From contig JAVBMD010000026.1 in assembly GCA_031552825.1 (NCBI GenBank), positions 1 through 64,000 on the forward strand: a stretch of DNA of 64,000 bases, read 5' to 3'. Positions 23,529 to 33,206 of the stretch are shown here, in pieces. The position numbers and the translations under genes were made by a program. The notes beneath the pieces are model-generated. The model was not told the DNA's origin and did not search any database. It saw only the letters and a program-made list of their open reading frames with translations. Source of the DNA: WQXF01 sp031552825. Lineage in GTDB: Bacteria; Bacillota; Clostridia; Christensenellales; Aristaeellaceae. Within the stretch, counting starts at the first letter, position 1. Every line of letters starts with the position of its first letter.

Positions 23529-26500
23529 TCAATTCCCGGAGGCATCCACCCACTTGGAGGCGTTTTCGAGGCTTTGCCGGTAATCGGCGTTGTCCGGCTC
23601 TAGCTCCAGCGCCTTTTCAAAGGCATGCACGGAATCCTGATAGCGCTTGAGGGCGAACTGCACGTTGCCCAGCCATGCGTAGGCGGTGGCATTGTCGGGA
23701 TCGAGCACCGTGGCTTGCTGGAAGGCGGCGGCGGCGTCTTCGTAGCGCGCCAACGCGTACAGCGAACGCCCCAAACCGCTGCGATAGGCGGCGTTTTGCG
23801 CATCCAGCTCGATGGCGTGCTCAAAATCCTGCAGCGAATCCTCGTAGCGCGCCAGCATGTAGAGCGCATTGCCGCGGTTGTTGTGCAGCGACGCGTCGAT
23901 CGGGTTGAGCGACAGCGCGTGCTGGTAGGAGGCCAGTGCCTTATCGTATTGTGCCAACGCATACTGCGCGTTGGCGCGGCCGATGTGGAAGGAGACGTTC
24001 TTGGGCTCCAGCTCGGCGGCTTTGGCGTAATCGGCCTCGGCCTCGGCGAATCGGCCAAGGAAGTACAATGCGTTGGCGCGGGTGCTGTAGTATTCCGCGC
24101 GCGCGGGATTCAGCGCGATGGCGCGGCCGTAGGGCGCCAGCGCGTCCTCGTAACGCTGCAATGCGTAGAGCGTGTTGGCGTAGCTGAACAGCGGCTCGGA
24201 GGCCTTGGGGTTTTGCGCGATGGCGGCTTCGTAACGGGGCAGCGCTTCGTCGTACCGCTGCAGCGCGCAGAGGGTATCGGCGGCTTTGAGCGTCAGCAGG
24301 GCGTCGGGTTCGGATAGCAGCGCGGCGGCGCCGTCATAATCGGCCAGCGCTTCCTCGTAGCGCCCGAGCAGGAAATACGCGTCGGCGCGTGTGCGGGGAT
24401 AGGCGGCCTGCGTGGGATCCAGCGCGATGGCTTGGGTGCAGGGCGCTAGCGCCTCCTCGTAGCGCTCAAGCATGATGAGCGCGTTGGCATAGCCATACAG
24501 GGTTTGCGGGTTGTCCGCGTCGAGCGCCAGCGCGCGCTGGTAGTAAGGCAGCGCGTCGGCATGGCGCTCCAGCGCGCAAAGCGTGGTGGCGACATGATCC
24601 TGCTGCGCGGCGTTTTTTGGATCCAGCTCGGCGGCGCGCATGTAGTCGGTCAGCGCTTCTTCATAATGCCCTTGCAGGTACAGCGCGGTGGCGCGGCGGC
24701 TATAGGACTCCACGCCGTTTTCATCCAGCTCCAGCGCCTCGCCGTAGGCCTTGGAGGCCTCGTCGTAGCGCTCCAGCCGAAAGAGCGTATCGGCGCGCGC
24801 GCGCGCGAAGGCGGCGCTGTTGGGATCCAGCGCGGCGGCGGCGGTAAAGTCAGCCAGCGCTTCCGCGTGCCGCGTCAGGGCGGTATAGGCGTTTCCCCGG
24901 GCGTACAACAGCTGCGGATTGGCGCCGTCCAGCGCCAGCGCGCGGTCAAATTCCGGCAGCGCCTCCTCGTAGCGCTTCAACTGGGAAAGTGTGGAGGCGA
25001 GGTTGCTGAGGGCGGCGGGATCTTGCGGCGCGAGCTTTGCCGCCTGCGCATAATCGGCGAGCGCTTCGTTGTGGCGCGCAAGGCGGGCAAACGCGTTGCC
25101 GCGCGCGGTGTAGTAGGCGCTTTCGTTGGGGCAGAGCGCAAGAACGCTGCTATAAGGCTCCAGCGCCTCCTCATAGCGATCCAGCGCGCATAGCATATCG
25201 CCGAGGTGGGCGTAGACGGCGGGATCGGTGGTTTCTAACGCGACGGCGCGGCGGTAATCCTTGGCGGCCTCCTCGTAGCGTTCCAGCGTGCGGCGGGCAT
25301 CGCCACGGGCGGCATAGAGCGCGGCGTCTTCGGGCGTTAGCGCCAGCGCGTCGGTGTAATCGCGCTGCGCGGCGTCGTATTGCCGCAGCGCCATCATGCT
25401 TTTGGCATGGCCGATGATGTAGGCGATGGTGTCGGGCGCAAGCCCCACGGCGCGGGCATAGGAGCGGGAGGCGTCGTTAAAGCGTTCCAGCGCAAGCTGC
25501 ACATTGCCGCAGCTGGCGTGCAGCGCCGGATCCAACGGATCCAGCTCGGCGGCGCGGGTAAAGTCCTGCAGCGCTTCCTCAAACCGCTCCAGCCTATAGA
25601 GCGCGTTGGCGCGCCGGGTTAGGTACAGCACGTTTTTCGGCTCCAACGCCAGCGCCTTGCCGTAGGCGGCGATCGCTTCCTCGGGGCGCTCTAAGTGGGA
25701 GAGCGCCTCCGCGCGGGCGGCGTGCAGCGATGCGTCCGCTGTGTTGGTCTGCGCGGCGCCGGTCAGATCCTCCAGCGCGCCGGCGTATTCTTTGAGCTGC
25801 AGCCGAATCCGGCCGCGGGAGGCGAGCAGCGCCGCTTCCTTAGGCTGGAGCCGCAGCGCGGCGTCGTATACCTTGAGCGCCTCTTCGTTGCGCTCAAGTT
25901 TCACCAAGGAATCGGCCAGCGCGGTCTGTACGGCCACCTCGTCCGGCATGCGCTTGGCGGCCAGCCGCAAGCCGGGCAACGCATCCTCAAACCGCTCGAT
26001 GCGATACAGCGCAAAGGCGTGCGCGGTCTGATAGTCCACATGCTCGGGCTCCAACGCCAGCGCGTCGGCATAGGCGGCTTCCGCGTCGGTATAGAGCCCC
26101 AGATGGAAGAGCGCGCCGCCCCGCGCGGCGTGCAGCGAGGCTTCATCGGGGCGCAGTTCCGCCGCCAGCGTGAGATCGGGCATAGCTTCGGCGTACTTGC
26201 CCAGCGAATACAGCGCATTGCCGCGCGCCGCCAGATAGTCGGCGTTGCGCTCATCGAGTGCCAGCGCGGTGGAGTACGCCTCCACGGCCTCCTCGAACTT
26301 GTCCTGATGGAACAGCGCATCGCCCAGGCGGTAGCGAGATGGCGCGTCTTTTTCGTTGGCGGCGGCGGCCAAGGCGAGATCCACCTCGGCCTGCGCGTAC
26401 ATCTTCAGCGTCAGCATGACCGCGCCGCGCCCGCTACGGCAGGTTTCGTTTTCCGGATCGATCTCCAGCGCGAGGTTGTAGTCGGAAAGCGCCTCCTCGT

Positions 26501-26915
26501 CGCGATGCATCTCGGCGAGCAGCGCGGCGCGATGCGCGTAATAATCGGCTTTTCCGGGCTTGAGTGCGACCGCCTTGTCTAGGTCGGCCAGCGCTTCTTC
26601 GGCGCGCCCCATGCGGCGATAGGTTTCGGCGCGGCCATCGTAGTGCGCCGCCTCGCCGGGCTCCCACTCCAGCGCGCGGGCGTATTGCGCCAGCGCTTCT
26701 TCAAATGCGTTGTTCTCGCTCAGCTCCCGCGCGTAATTCGCTGGCTCGGCGTAGCGCTGCAACTGCTCCATCGTATGGATGCCGGTGCCAAAGCAAAAGG
26801 CCAGCGAGGCGGCGGCGACCAGCGCGATCAACACCCAGATCGCGCGGAGTATTCCCCGCTTTTGTACCGACATCGCCGCCGCGAGAATCAATACGATCAG
26901 AATCACCCATAGCAT
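23529..26915 (-). CDS. Giant membrane-anchored TPR protein (~31 repeats)
   Basis: A 1128-residue protein. Two N-terminal hydrophobic segments (LWVILIVLILAAAM, ~2-16; AIWVLIALVAAASLAF, ~25-41) anchor it. From ~60 to the end it is an almost unbroken run of 34-residue TPR units of the form Y-A-x-A-L-x-L-x-P, each with RYEEAL or RFEDAL at the helix turn; I estimate about 31. Such a solenoid is a large scaffold or sensor arm. It is the last gene of the GGDEF / kinase / HD-GYP operon (gap 43 bases), so a role as output platform of that pathway is plausible but inferred. ATG 26915 has GAGGTGAG. The repeats are diverged at DNA level. Confidence 0.85.
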   Translation of the reverse strand: MLWVILIVLILAAAMSVQKRGILRAIWVLIALVAAASLAFCFGTGIHTMEQLQRYAEPANYARELSENNAFEEALAQYARALEWEPGEAAHYDGRAETYRRMGRAEEALADLDKAVALKPGKADYYAHRAALLAEMHRDEEALSDYNLALEIDPENETCRSGRGAVMLTLKMYAQAEVDLALAAAANEKDAPSRYRLGDALFHQDKFEEAVEAYSTALALDERNADYLAARGNALYSLGKYAEAMPDLTLAAELRPDEASLHAARGGALFHLGLYTDAEAAYADALALEPEHVDYQTAHAFALYRIERFEDALPGLRLAAKRMPDEVAVQTALADSLVKLERNEEALKVYDAALRLQPKEAALLASRGRIRLQLKEYAGALEDLTGAAQTNTADASLHAARAEALSHLERPEEAIAAYGKALALEPKNVLYLTRRANALYRLERFEEALQDFTRAAELDPLDPALHASCGNVQLALERFNDASRSYARAVGLAPDTIAYIIGHAKSMMALRQYDAAQRDYTDALALTPEDAALYAARGDARRTLERYEEAAKDYRRAVALETTDPAVYAHLGDMLCALDRYEEALEPYSSVLALCPNESAYYTARGNAFARLARHNEALADYAQAAKLAPQDPAALSNLASTLSQLKRYEEALPEFDRALALDGANPQLLYARGNAYTALTRHAEALADFTAAAALDPNSAAFARARADTLFRLERYDEASKAYGEALELDENGVESYSRRATALYLQGHYEEALTDYMRAAELDPKNAAQQDHVATTLCALERHADALPYYQRALALDADNPQTLYGYANALIMLERYEEALAPCTQAIALDPTQAAYPRTRADAYFLLGRYEEALADYDGAAALLSEPDALLTLKAADTLCALQRYDEALPRYEAAIAQNPKASEPLFSYANTLYALQRYEDALAPYGRAIALNPARAEYYSTRANALYFLGRFAEAEADYAKAAELEPKNVSFHIGRANAQYALAQYDKALASYQHALSLNPIDASLHNNRGNALYMLARYEDSLQDFEHAIELDAQNAAYRSGLGRSLYALARYEDAAAAFQQATVLDPDNATAYAWLGNVQFALKRYQDSVHAFEKALELEPDNADYRQSLENASKWVDASGN

Positions 26916-26958
26916 GGTTGTCGCTCACCTCGTATCCACGTCGGTTGGGAAGGGCTGA

Positions 26959-28014
26959 TTACATCGAGGCGTCGTGGACGCGCTGAAAGTCCTGCTCGAT
27001 TTCGCGGTAGACCTCGATCAGGCGCGGATCGAACTGTGTGCCGCTGCCGCCGGTGATGATCTCCGAGGCCTGTTCGTGGGACATGGCGGGCTTGTACACG
27101 CGCGGGGAAACCAGCGCGTCATACACGTCGACGATGGCCAGAATGCGCGCCGCCAGCGGAATGTCCTCGCCAGCCAAGCCGTCGGGGTAACCCTTGCCGT
27201 CCCATCGCTCGTGATGAAAGCGGCAGATCTCGTAGGAATGCCGGAAGAACTCGAGGTCGTCGTCGTCGGCCAGCATATGGCGGATGATGTCGCTGCCGAT
27301 GGGCGCGTGGGTTTTGATGATCTCAAATTCCTCGGCGGTCAGGCGGCCGGGCTTGAGCAGGATATCGTCCGGGATGCCGATCTTGCCGATATCATGGGTG
27401 GGCACCGCCTTGATAATCATGCGCGCGCTGTCCGGGGTCAGTTGATCGGCGAACATGCCGCGCGCCAGCATGGCGCGCACCATCAGATCGGTGAGCTGGC
27501 TGGTGCGCTTGACGTGCTGGCCGGATTCGAGGTTGCGGCATTCGATCATGTTGGCCATGGTCTCTAGCATGCTGTCGCGGGTGCGCATGAGCTGCGCAAT
27601 GCGCTGCTGCACCTGCCGCTCCAGGCTTTGGCGGTAGAGGTTGAGCTCGATCAGGTTGCGCACGCGCGCCAGCACGACCTCCTGATTGAAGGGCTTGGCG
27701 ATGTAATCCTGCGCCCCCTCCTGCAGGCCGCGCGCCTCGTGCGTGGAGGCGTTGGCGGCGGTGATAAAGACCACCGGCGTTTTTTCGGTGAGCGGGTTGC
27801 TGCGCATAAGCTCCAGCACCTCATGCCCATCCATTTCCGGCATCATGATGTCTAGGAGCACCAGCGCCGGTTGTGACGGCGCGTTGAACAGATAATCGAT
27901 GGCCTTGATGCCGTCTTCGGCTTCGACCACCTCATACACTTCCTGAAGAATGTCGTGCAGGATGATGCGGTTAAAATCCACGTCATCGACGACCAATACG
28001 GTATGCCTGTTCAT
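26959..28014 (-). CDS. Response regulator with HD-GYP c-di-GMP phosphodiesterase output
   Basis: A 351-residue protein. Receiver domain residues 4-120 with Asp55 in LVLLDIMMPEMDG and Lys in AKPFN. A short coiled linker (125-150) leads to an HD-GYP domain with HD207-208 (THDIGKIGIPD), HHERWDGKGYPDGL (GYP 275-277) and DVYDAL. It should hydrolyse c-di-GMP when phosphorylated. It is encoded 34 bases after the hybrid kinase gene, its likely phosphodonor route through the kinase's HPT domain. Confidence 0.94.
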   Translation of the reverse strand: MNRHTVLVVDDVDFNRIILHDILQEVYEVVEAEDGIKAIDYLFNAPSQPALVLLDIMMPEMDGHEVLELMRSNPLTEKTPVVFITAANASTHEARGLQEGAQDYIAKPFNQEVVLARVRNLIELNLYRQSLERQVQQRIAQLMRTRDSMLETMANMIECRNLESGQHVKRTSQLTDLMVRAMLARGMFADQLTPDSARMIIKAVPTHDIGKIGIPDDILLKPGRLTAEEFEIIKTHAPIGSDIIRHMLADDDDLEFFRHSYEICRFHHERWDGKGYPDGLAGEDIPLAARILAIVDVYDALVSPRVYKPAMSHEQASEIITGGSGTQFDPRLIEVYREIEQDFQRVHDASM

Positions 28015-28048
28015 GATGCTCGTACCTCCTTGGCGATCTTGCCGTTTC

Positions 28049-31003
28049 TTAGGCGCTTTCGTGGCTTAGGTATTGAATGACGCGCGGTAAAAGCGCCAAG
28101 GTTTGCTCGTTGGCCTTGCGCAGCTCCGCCAGCAGCTCCTCCGTGGGCGCGTTGCCGGACTTGAGCGCCGCCTCGGTTTCCACCACCAAGCGCAGTAGTT
28201 CCACAAGCTCGATGTTTGCGGCGATGCCCTTGAGCGCGTGCGCCGATAGCGCGGCGTCCTCGTAGTGTTTTTGGGCGATTTCCGCGCACATTTCGGCATA
28301 CTTGGTGTTCTTCTGGAAGCTGACCAGCAGCGTGGCGAAGAGCTTGCGGTTGCCGCGCAGGCGGGCGAGACCGCCCTCGATGCCGATGAAGGGGAGGAAA
28401 ACCTCCGGCGATTCTTGCGGCGCGGCTGCCTCCGGCGCGGGCGCGGGTTCGGAGGCCGAGAGCGTGGCGTTGGCATGCATGTAAAAGGCCAGCTTTTCGT
28501 AGAGCGTATGGTCTACGATGGGCTTGCCGATGTGGTCATCCATACCGGCGGCCAGACATTGCTCCACGTCGTCGCGGAACACATTGGCGGTCATCGCGAT
28601 GATCGGGACCTTCTGCGCCCAAGGATGCTTTTCGGCGCGGATGGTGCGCGTGGCCTCTAGGCCGTCCATCTCCGGCATCTGCATGTCCATCAGGATGCAG
28701 CCGTAGCGCGTGGGATCCTTGCGGAACATTTCCACGGCCTGCAGGCCGCTTTCGGCCTCGTCGATGGCGCAGCCGGTTTCCTCGAGCATGGCGCAGGCCA
28801 CCTCGCGGTTGAACTCCATATCTTCCACCAGCAGCACGCGGTAGGCGTGCAGATCCGGCACGTCGGAGAGCCCGCCCTTTCCTTTTTCGCCATGCGGGGC
28901 ATCGGTATTGCTGTAGAGGATGCGGGAGATGACGTTGAATAGCGAGGAAGGGAAGAGCGGCTTGGAAACGAAATGCTGCACCCCGGCGCGCGTGGCTTCG
29001 TCCTTTACCTCGGAAAGATCGGCGCTGGAAATCATGACCACCAGCATTTGCTCCCCCGCGCGCGCGCGCAGACGGCGGACGGTTTCCACGCCGTCCATGC
29101 CGGGCATGCGCCAATCCACAAAGAGGATATCGTACTTTGCGCCGCTCTCGAGCAGGGCAAGCGCTTCTTCGCCGCTGGCGGCTTGCTCGCAGGCGACGCC
29201 AAACCCGGCCATAATATCCGCAAAGTAGGCGCGGGTTTGCTCCTCGTCGTCGACCACCAGCACGCGCAGCGTGTGGGGCAGCTTCTTTTCCGCGTGCGCG
29301 TCTTCGGAGGCGAAGGGAGCCAACGCCAGCTTTACGGTGAAGATGAAGGTGCTGCCTTTGCCGGGTTCGCTCTCGGCGTGAATATCGCCCGCCATCATGT
29401 TGACGATGCTTTTGCAGATGGCCAGCCCCAAGCCGGTGCCGCCGTACTTGCGGGCGATGCCGCCGTCGGCCTGCTCGAAGGAAGTGAATAGGCGCGAGAG
29501 CTGTTCCGGCGTCATGCCGATGCCGTGATCGCGCACGCGGGCTTCCAGCGTGCAGGTATTGCCGTCGCGCTCCAGTTCCTGCATGCTCAGCACGATATTG
29601 CCGCCCTCCGGCGAAAACTTGATGGCATTGGTAAACAGGTTGGTGAATACCTGCGCAAGGCGCATTGAATCGCCGATGAAGCGGCGGGGCATGCCGCGCG
29701 CCAGCAGGATTTGAATCGTCTGCTTGCGCTCCTCTGCGCGCACCATCACGGTATTGCTGACGTTCATCAGGACGTGCTCCAGATCGAAGGGTTCGTCGTG
29801 CAGCTCGAACTTGTTGGCCTCGATCTTGGAAACGTCGAGAATATCGTTAATTAATCCCAGCAGGTGCTTGGCCGAGACGTCGATTTGATTGAGCGAGTGC
29901 TGGATCTTTTCCGGATCCTCGGAGCGCAGCGCCATGCGGCACATGCCGATGATTACGTTCATCGGCGTGCGGATCTCGTGGCTCATGCGCGAGAGGAAGT
30001 CGGACTTAGCGCCGCTGGCGTTTTCGGCGAGCACGATGGCTTCTTCCAGTTCGCGCTGGGTTTCCGCGCGCCGCTGCTCGGCGTGGATGCGCCGTACGGC
30101 GGAGCCGAAAATGCCGCAAACGGTGTGCAGAATGGCCATCTCCTGCTGATCCCACGCATGCGCGCGGCGGTGCATCGCATAGCAAAGCAACCCCCAGAGC
30201 GCGCCCTCCATGCGCAGCGGAAGGATGAGCAAATTTTGCAGCTGATCCCCCCCGACGCGCTGAAGCTCCGGCGGCAACAGTTCCGGCTCGTCAAAAACCA
30301 GCGTGGATTGGCTGCGAAGCGGCGCGAATTCCTCGCGCAGTTCCGGCAGTTGCAGACCATCCAGCGCTGGCGAGAGGGAGGGAACCTGCGGCGCGCACCA
30401 CTCGGAGGTTAAGGCGAAGGGCGCGTCCGACTTTGGCAACGTAAGCAAAAAGGCGCGATCCATGCCCAAATAGGCGGCGGTAGAGGCCAGCAGGCTATCG
30501 GCGATGGCGTCCAGCCGCGTGTGCTGACTGGCTTCCATCGCGATTTGCGCCTGCAACTGTTGCAGCGTTACCTGGCGCTCCAGCGTGCTGAGCAACTGCC
30601 GTGTTTCGGTGATGTCGATGGTTTGGCACATGTAGACCTGCGAGCCGTCGCCCCATTCAACCAGAAAGCTGACGTTGTGGTAGCTCCGGCCGGTCGCCGG
30701 GTCGTCCACATCCCATTCGCACTTGCTGTTCGGCCGCCGCTTGAGCTCCTCATAGGGGCAGCACTCGCAGATGCACTCCTTGTTTTCGCCGAGGATCGCC
30801 CAGCAAGTGGTGGTGGAAAGATCCAAATTGTTTAGTTGATTCGCTTCGCGCAGCGCTTTGTTGATGAACAGGATCTCGCCGGTTTCGGGGCGCGTGACGT
30901 GGATTTGTGTGTCCAAGTTATCGAGCACGGTTTCCAGCCGCGCGCCGTGCTGCATCGCCTGCTCGTAGCTTCTTTCGAATCGATCCTCCAACAAATGCTT
31001 CAC
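28049..31003 (-). CDS. Cytosolic hybrid kinase: Cys-rich PAS-GAF-HisKA-HATPase-REC-REC-HPT
   Basis: A 984-residue protein starting at GTG 31003, whose GTGA overlaps the GGDEF stop by 4 bases. Layout: PAS 20-140 with six cysteines (67, 77, 79, 81, 82, 95) around ENKECICECCPYEEL; GAF ~165-310; HisKA with His342 (FLSRMSHEIRTPMN); HATPase 440-560 (YGGTGLGLAICKSI); REC1 ~579-695 (Asp630); REC2 ~722-842 (Asp773); HPT ~880-984 with His922 (AHALKGIAAN). It has no membrane segment, so the signal is internal. The cysteine cluster resembles Firmicute PAS domains with CY...PCxxC motifs and could bind metal or sense redox. An ATG-less upstream extension would overlap the GGDEF gene and is rejected. Confidence 0.93.
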   Translation of the reverse strand: MKHLLEDRFERSYEQAMQHGARLETVLDNLDTQIHVTRPETGEILFINKALREANQLNNLDLSTTTCWAILGENKECICECCPYEELKRRPNSKCEWDVDDPATGRSYHNVSFLVEWGDGSQVYMCQTIDITETRQLLSTLERQVTLQQLQAQIAMEASQHTRLDAIADSLLASTAAYLGMDRAFLLTLPKSDAPFALTSEWCAPQVPSLSPALDGLQLPELREEFAPLRSQSTLVFDEPELLPPELQRVGGDQLQNLLILPLRMEGALWGLLCYAMHRRAHAWDQQEMAILHTVCGIFGSAVRRIHAEQRRAETQRELEEAIVLAENASGAKSDFLSRMSHEIRTPMNVIIGMCRMALRSEDPEKIQHSLNQIDVSAKHLLGLINDILDVSKIEANKFELHDEPFDLEHVLMNVSNTVMVRAEERKQTIQILLARGMPRRFIGDSMRLAQVFTNLFTNAIKFSPEGGNIVLSMQELERDGNTCTLEARVRDHGIGMTPEQLSRLFTSFEQADGGIARKYGGTGLGLAICKSIVNMMAGDIHAESEPGKGSTFIFTVKLALAPFASEDAHAEKKLPHTLRVLVVDDEEQTRAYFADIMAGFGVACEQAASGEEALALLESGAKYDILFVDWRMPGMDGVETVRRLRARAGEQMLVVMISSADLSEVKDEATRAGVQHFVSKPLFPSSLFNVISRILYSNTDAPHGEKGKGGLSDVPDLHAYRVLLVEDMEFNREVACAMLEETGCAIDEAESGLQAVEMFRKDPTRYGCILMDMQMPEMDGLEATRTIRAEKHPWAQKVPIIAMTANVFRDDVEQCLAAGMDDHIGKPIVDHTLYEKLAFYMHANATLSASEPAPAPEAAAPQESPEVFLPFIGIEGGLARLRGNRKLFATLLVSFQKNTKYAEMCAEIAQKHYEDAALSAHALKGIAANIELVELLRLVVETEAALKSGNAPTEELLAELRKANEQTLALLPRVIQYLSHESA

Positions 31004-32106
31004 GCTCCTTCCGTTGTTTCTGTCGCGGGGAGATCGGGTTGCGTCTTTTTGCTGCGCTTGTGCTGGTACATAGACTGATCGCAAAGGTGCATGGAGCCGA
31101 TGACGCCCAGCGCGTGATCGTAGGGACTGACCCCGGCGGAAAAAGAGAGATAGAGAGGCGTGCCGTCCTCGGCCTGCCCATAAGCATTTTGCGCGAGATG
31201 CGCCGATAGTTTTTCAACCAGCACCCATGCCTGCTGTTCTTCGATATTGGGCAGTATCAATAAAAATTCGTCTCCGCCCCAGCGCACGCGCAGATCGGTT
31301 TGCCGGAATTGTGAGCGCAGGCTGTCCGCGAAAAAGCGCAGCGCCTGATCGCCGACGAAATGCGTATGGGTATTGTTGATGTCGCTAAAATTGTCCAGAT
31401 CTAGGATCACGAACACGGCGTTGTACTGCACGTGATGGAGCCAAGCGCCGAAGCATTCATCCATGTACCGCCGGTTGTGCAGTTGGGTCAGCGGATCCAG
31501 CATGGAGTCCTCGCGTATTTTGAGCAGGCGCTGTTGTGCGCGCGAGGAGGAGATCAGGCGCTGAACGTCGTTGATGGTCAATTCCATCATGACGCAGAGC
31601 AGCGTGATGTTTAGGTGAACGAATTGTAGCAGCGGATAGTTTTTTACCGTCAGAACCGGCGTGGTCAGCATCGATACGACCAAGCAGAGATTGACGGAGA
31701 GGCCCACCAGCAGGGACAGCAGCGTGCGCAATTTCGCGGAAACGTCGGAGAACAGAAAGTGCGGCAGCAGCGCCACCAGCGTAAGCCACTGCGCGCCGCT
31801 GGCCCAGCCCAGCAGCCACACGTTTAGCAGCGCATACGCACAGGCCTCCGCGCTCATCAGCACGGAGGCAATCGACTGCCTGTTTTTTAATATCAAAATT
31901 TCCGCCGCCACATAGAGGCAGCAGCTGCCTAGGTTGATCCATACTAGGGGCAGTACGGCATTGATGGCAAAGTAGACCAAAAAAAAGAGATGCAGCAGCC
32001 CGCCGACAAACGCCATAAGCACCATGGCCGCAAAATGCTCCTTGCGCTCGAAATCGGTGGCGCGGAGCAAGGGCTGTTGTAATTTGCGCAGGAATGCGCC
32101 AAACAT
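31000..32106 (-). CDS. Membrane diguanylate cyclase (GGDEF)
   Basis: A 368-residue protein. Residues ~25-178 hold five or six transmembrane helices. The GGDEF domain is at ~200-350 with catalytic GGDEF (277-281) in RVRWGGDEFLLILPN and an intact inhibitory I-site RQTD (268-271) exactly five residues upstream. It should make c-di-GMP from GTP with product inhibition. It is the first gene of the operon, and its stop overlaps the kinase start. No EAL or HD-GYP domain is fused; the opposing phosphodiesterase lies two genes downstream. ATG 32106 has GGGAGG. Confidence 0.94.
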   Translation of the reverse strand: MFGAFLRKLQQPLLRATDFERKEHFAAMVLMAFVGGLLHLFFLVYFAINAVLPLVWINLGSCCLYVAAEILILKNRQSIASVLMSAEACAYALLNVWLLGWASGAQWLTLVALLPHFLFSDVSAKLRTLLSLLVGLSVNLCLVVSMLTTPVLTVKNYPLLQFVHLNITLLCVMMELTINDVQRLISSSRAQQRLLKIREDSMLDPLTQLHNRRYMDECFGAWLHHVQYNAVFVILDLDNFSDINNTHTHFVGDQALRFFADSLRSQFRQTDLRVRWGGDEFLLILPNIEEQQAWVLVEKLSAHLAQNAYGQAEDGTPLYLSFSAGVSPYDHALGVIGSMHLCDQSMYQHKRSKKTQPDLPATETTEGA

Positions 32107-32140
32107 CGTGATTCCTCCCGGAGTCCAAACTTACCTCCAC

Positions 32141-32149
32141 ATTATAGCA
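32141..32149 (-). promoter_or_regulatory. Extended -10 promoter of the c-di-GMP operon
   Basis: Minus strand TGC-TATAAT, 35 bases before the GGDEF start. A good -35 is not visible, consistent with an extended -10 promoter. Confidence 0.55.
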
Positions 32150-32175
32150 GGTTTCGCATGGATGTATAGAAAGAA

Positions 32176-32218
32176 TTGACGCTTTTCGCGCTTTTAGTGT
32201 ATGAATTCTCTATTCATA
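32176..32218 (+). promoter_or_regulatory. Promoter plus 7-bp inverted repeat upstream of the SH3-like gene
   Basis: TTGACG (32176-32181), an 18-base spacer, TATGAA (32200-32205). A perfect inverted repeat TATGAAT-N5-ATTCATA (32200-32218) starts at the -10 box, a typical repressor position. The rest of the gap (32219-32365) shows no gene. Confidence 0.45.
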
Positions 32219-32365
32219 TGCACCGGGCGGAAGCGCGCACGGCTTTTCGTTCGAAAGGAAAGCGGAGAAAACTTTACAAAATGAGGAAATAAAACGGCGG
32301 CTTGCTGCGTTTTATCGGTAGCATAGCGCGCCGCTAGGCGGGCAAAAAGGAAGGGACGGATTCCT

Positions 32366-33076
32366 ATGAAAAAAGGGTGGATACTGGCGCTTTGTTTGGT
32401 ATTGTTTTCTTCTGTGTGGACTTCATCGGCCATGGCGGATCGGGACTTGATTGACTCAAAACAAATAAAGAACGGACCGGTGGCGCTCCGCAAGGAGCCT
32501 TCCCCCGATGCCAAGGTGCTGTGCCTATTGCCCGACGGCGCCATCGTCTCCTTTGAGGACGATACGGGCGGAACCGGATACGAAAAGGTGCGCGCGTGGG
32601 ACGAGGAGAGCGAAAAATCGTATACCGGGTATATCCCCGAAGGCCAATATGAAAGCATCGGCACCGATCTGCGCAACTTCCGCGCGCAGGGCGAGGTGAT
32701 CTCGCGCACAATTTCTCTGCGCGTCGGGCCGGACGTGGAGGCGCGCAAGCTGGCGACGCTGCAGCACGGGGAAACCTTCACCTTCGCGCGCAAAGAGGGC
32801 GATTACATCTTCGTGCATTACGATGGCGGCAAGGACGGCACGAGCCACGAGGGCTACCTTCGCGCCGATCTGGTGGTGTATCCCGCGCGGCATATCGTGC
32901 TAAATTCTGGCGGCGTACCGGCTTACGCCTATCCTTCGCTGGATGCCAAGCAGGTCAGCGAGCTAAGCGCGGGCACGCGCCTGACCGTTATCGAGGAGTT
33001 GGAGGATTTCTGGGTGGTCAGTTTGCGCACTGCCGCCGCCTGCATCGCGAAGAACGATAACGTGGATTTGGAGTAA
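32366..33076 (+). CDS. Secreted protein with SH3-like repeats
   Basis: A 236-residue protein with a signal peptide (MKKGWILALCLVLFSS, cleavage near AMA/DR). Three SH3_3-like units can be traced: VALRKEPSPDAKVLCLLPDG (~36), ISLRVGPDVEARKLATLQHGETF (~114) and VPAYAYPSLDAKQVSELSAGT (~185). Such units bind cell-wall peptidoglycan or proteins. No enzymatic domain is attached. It is transcribed alone, with a spacing of ~130 bases to the next small lipoprotein gene. Confidence 0.75.
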   Translation: MKKGWILALCLVLFSSVWTSSAMADRDLIDSKQIKNGPVALRKEPSPDAKVLCLLPDGAIVSFEDDTGGTGYEKVRAWDEESEKSYTGYIPEGQYESIGTDLRNFRAQGEVISRTISLRVGPDVEARKLATLQHGETFTFARKEGDYIFVHYDGGKDGTSHEGYLRADLVVYPARHIVLNSGGVPAYAYPSLDAKQVSELSAGTRLTVIEELEDFWVVSLRTAAACIAKNDNVDLE

Positions 33077-33206
33077 GCGGGCGCAAACCATCGATTAAAT
33101 CGAACAATCTTTTTTCACCGATACGAATGATTTGCATGGTGTCTGCGTAGATATTGAATGCGGCTGTGACAGCACGCAAAAGACGCAGTGAAAGAGGATG
33201 AAGCGC

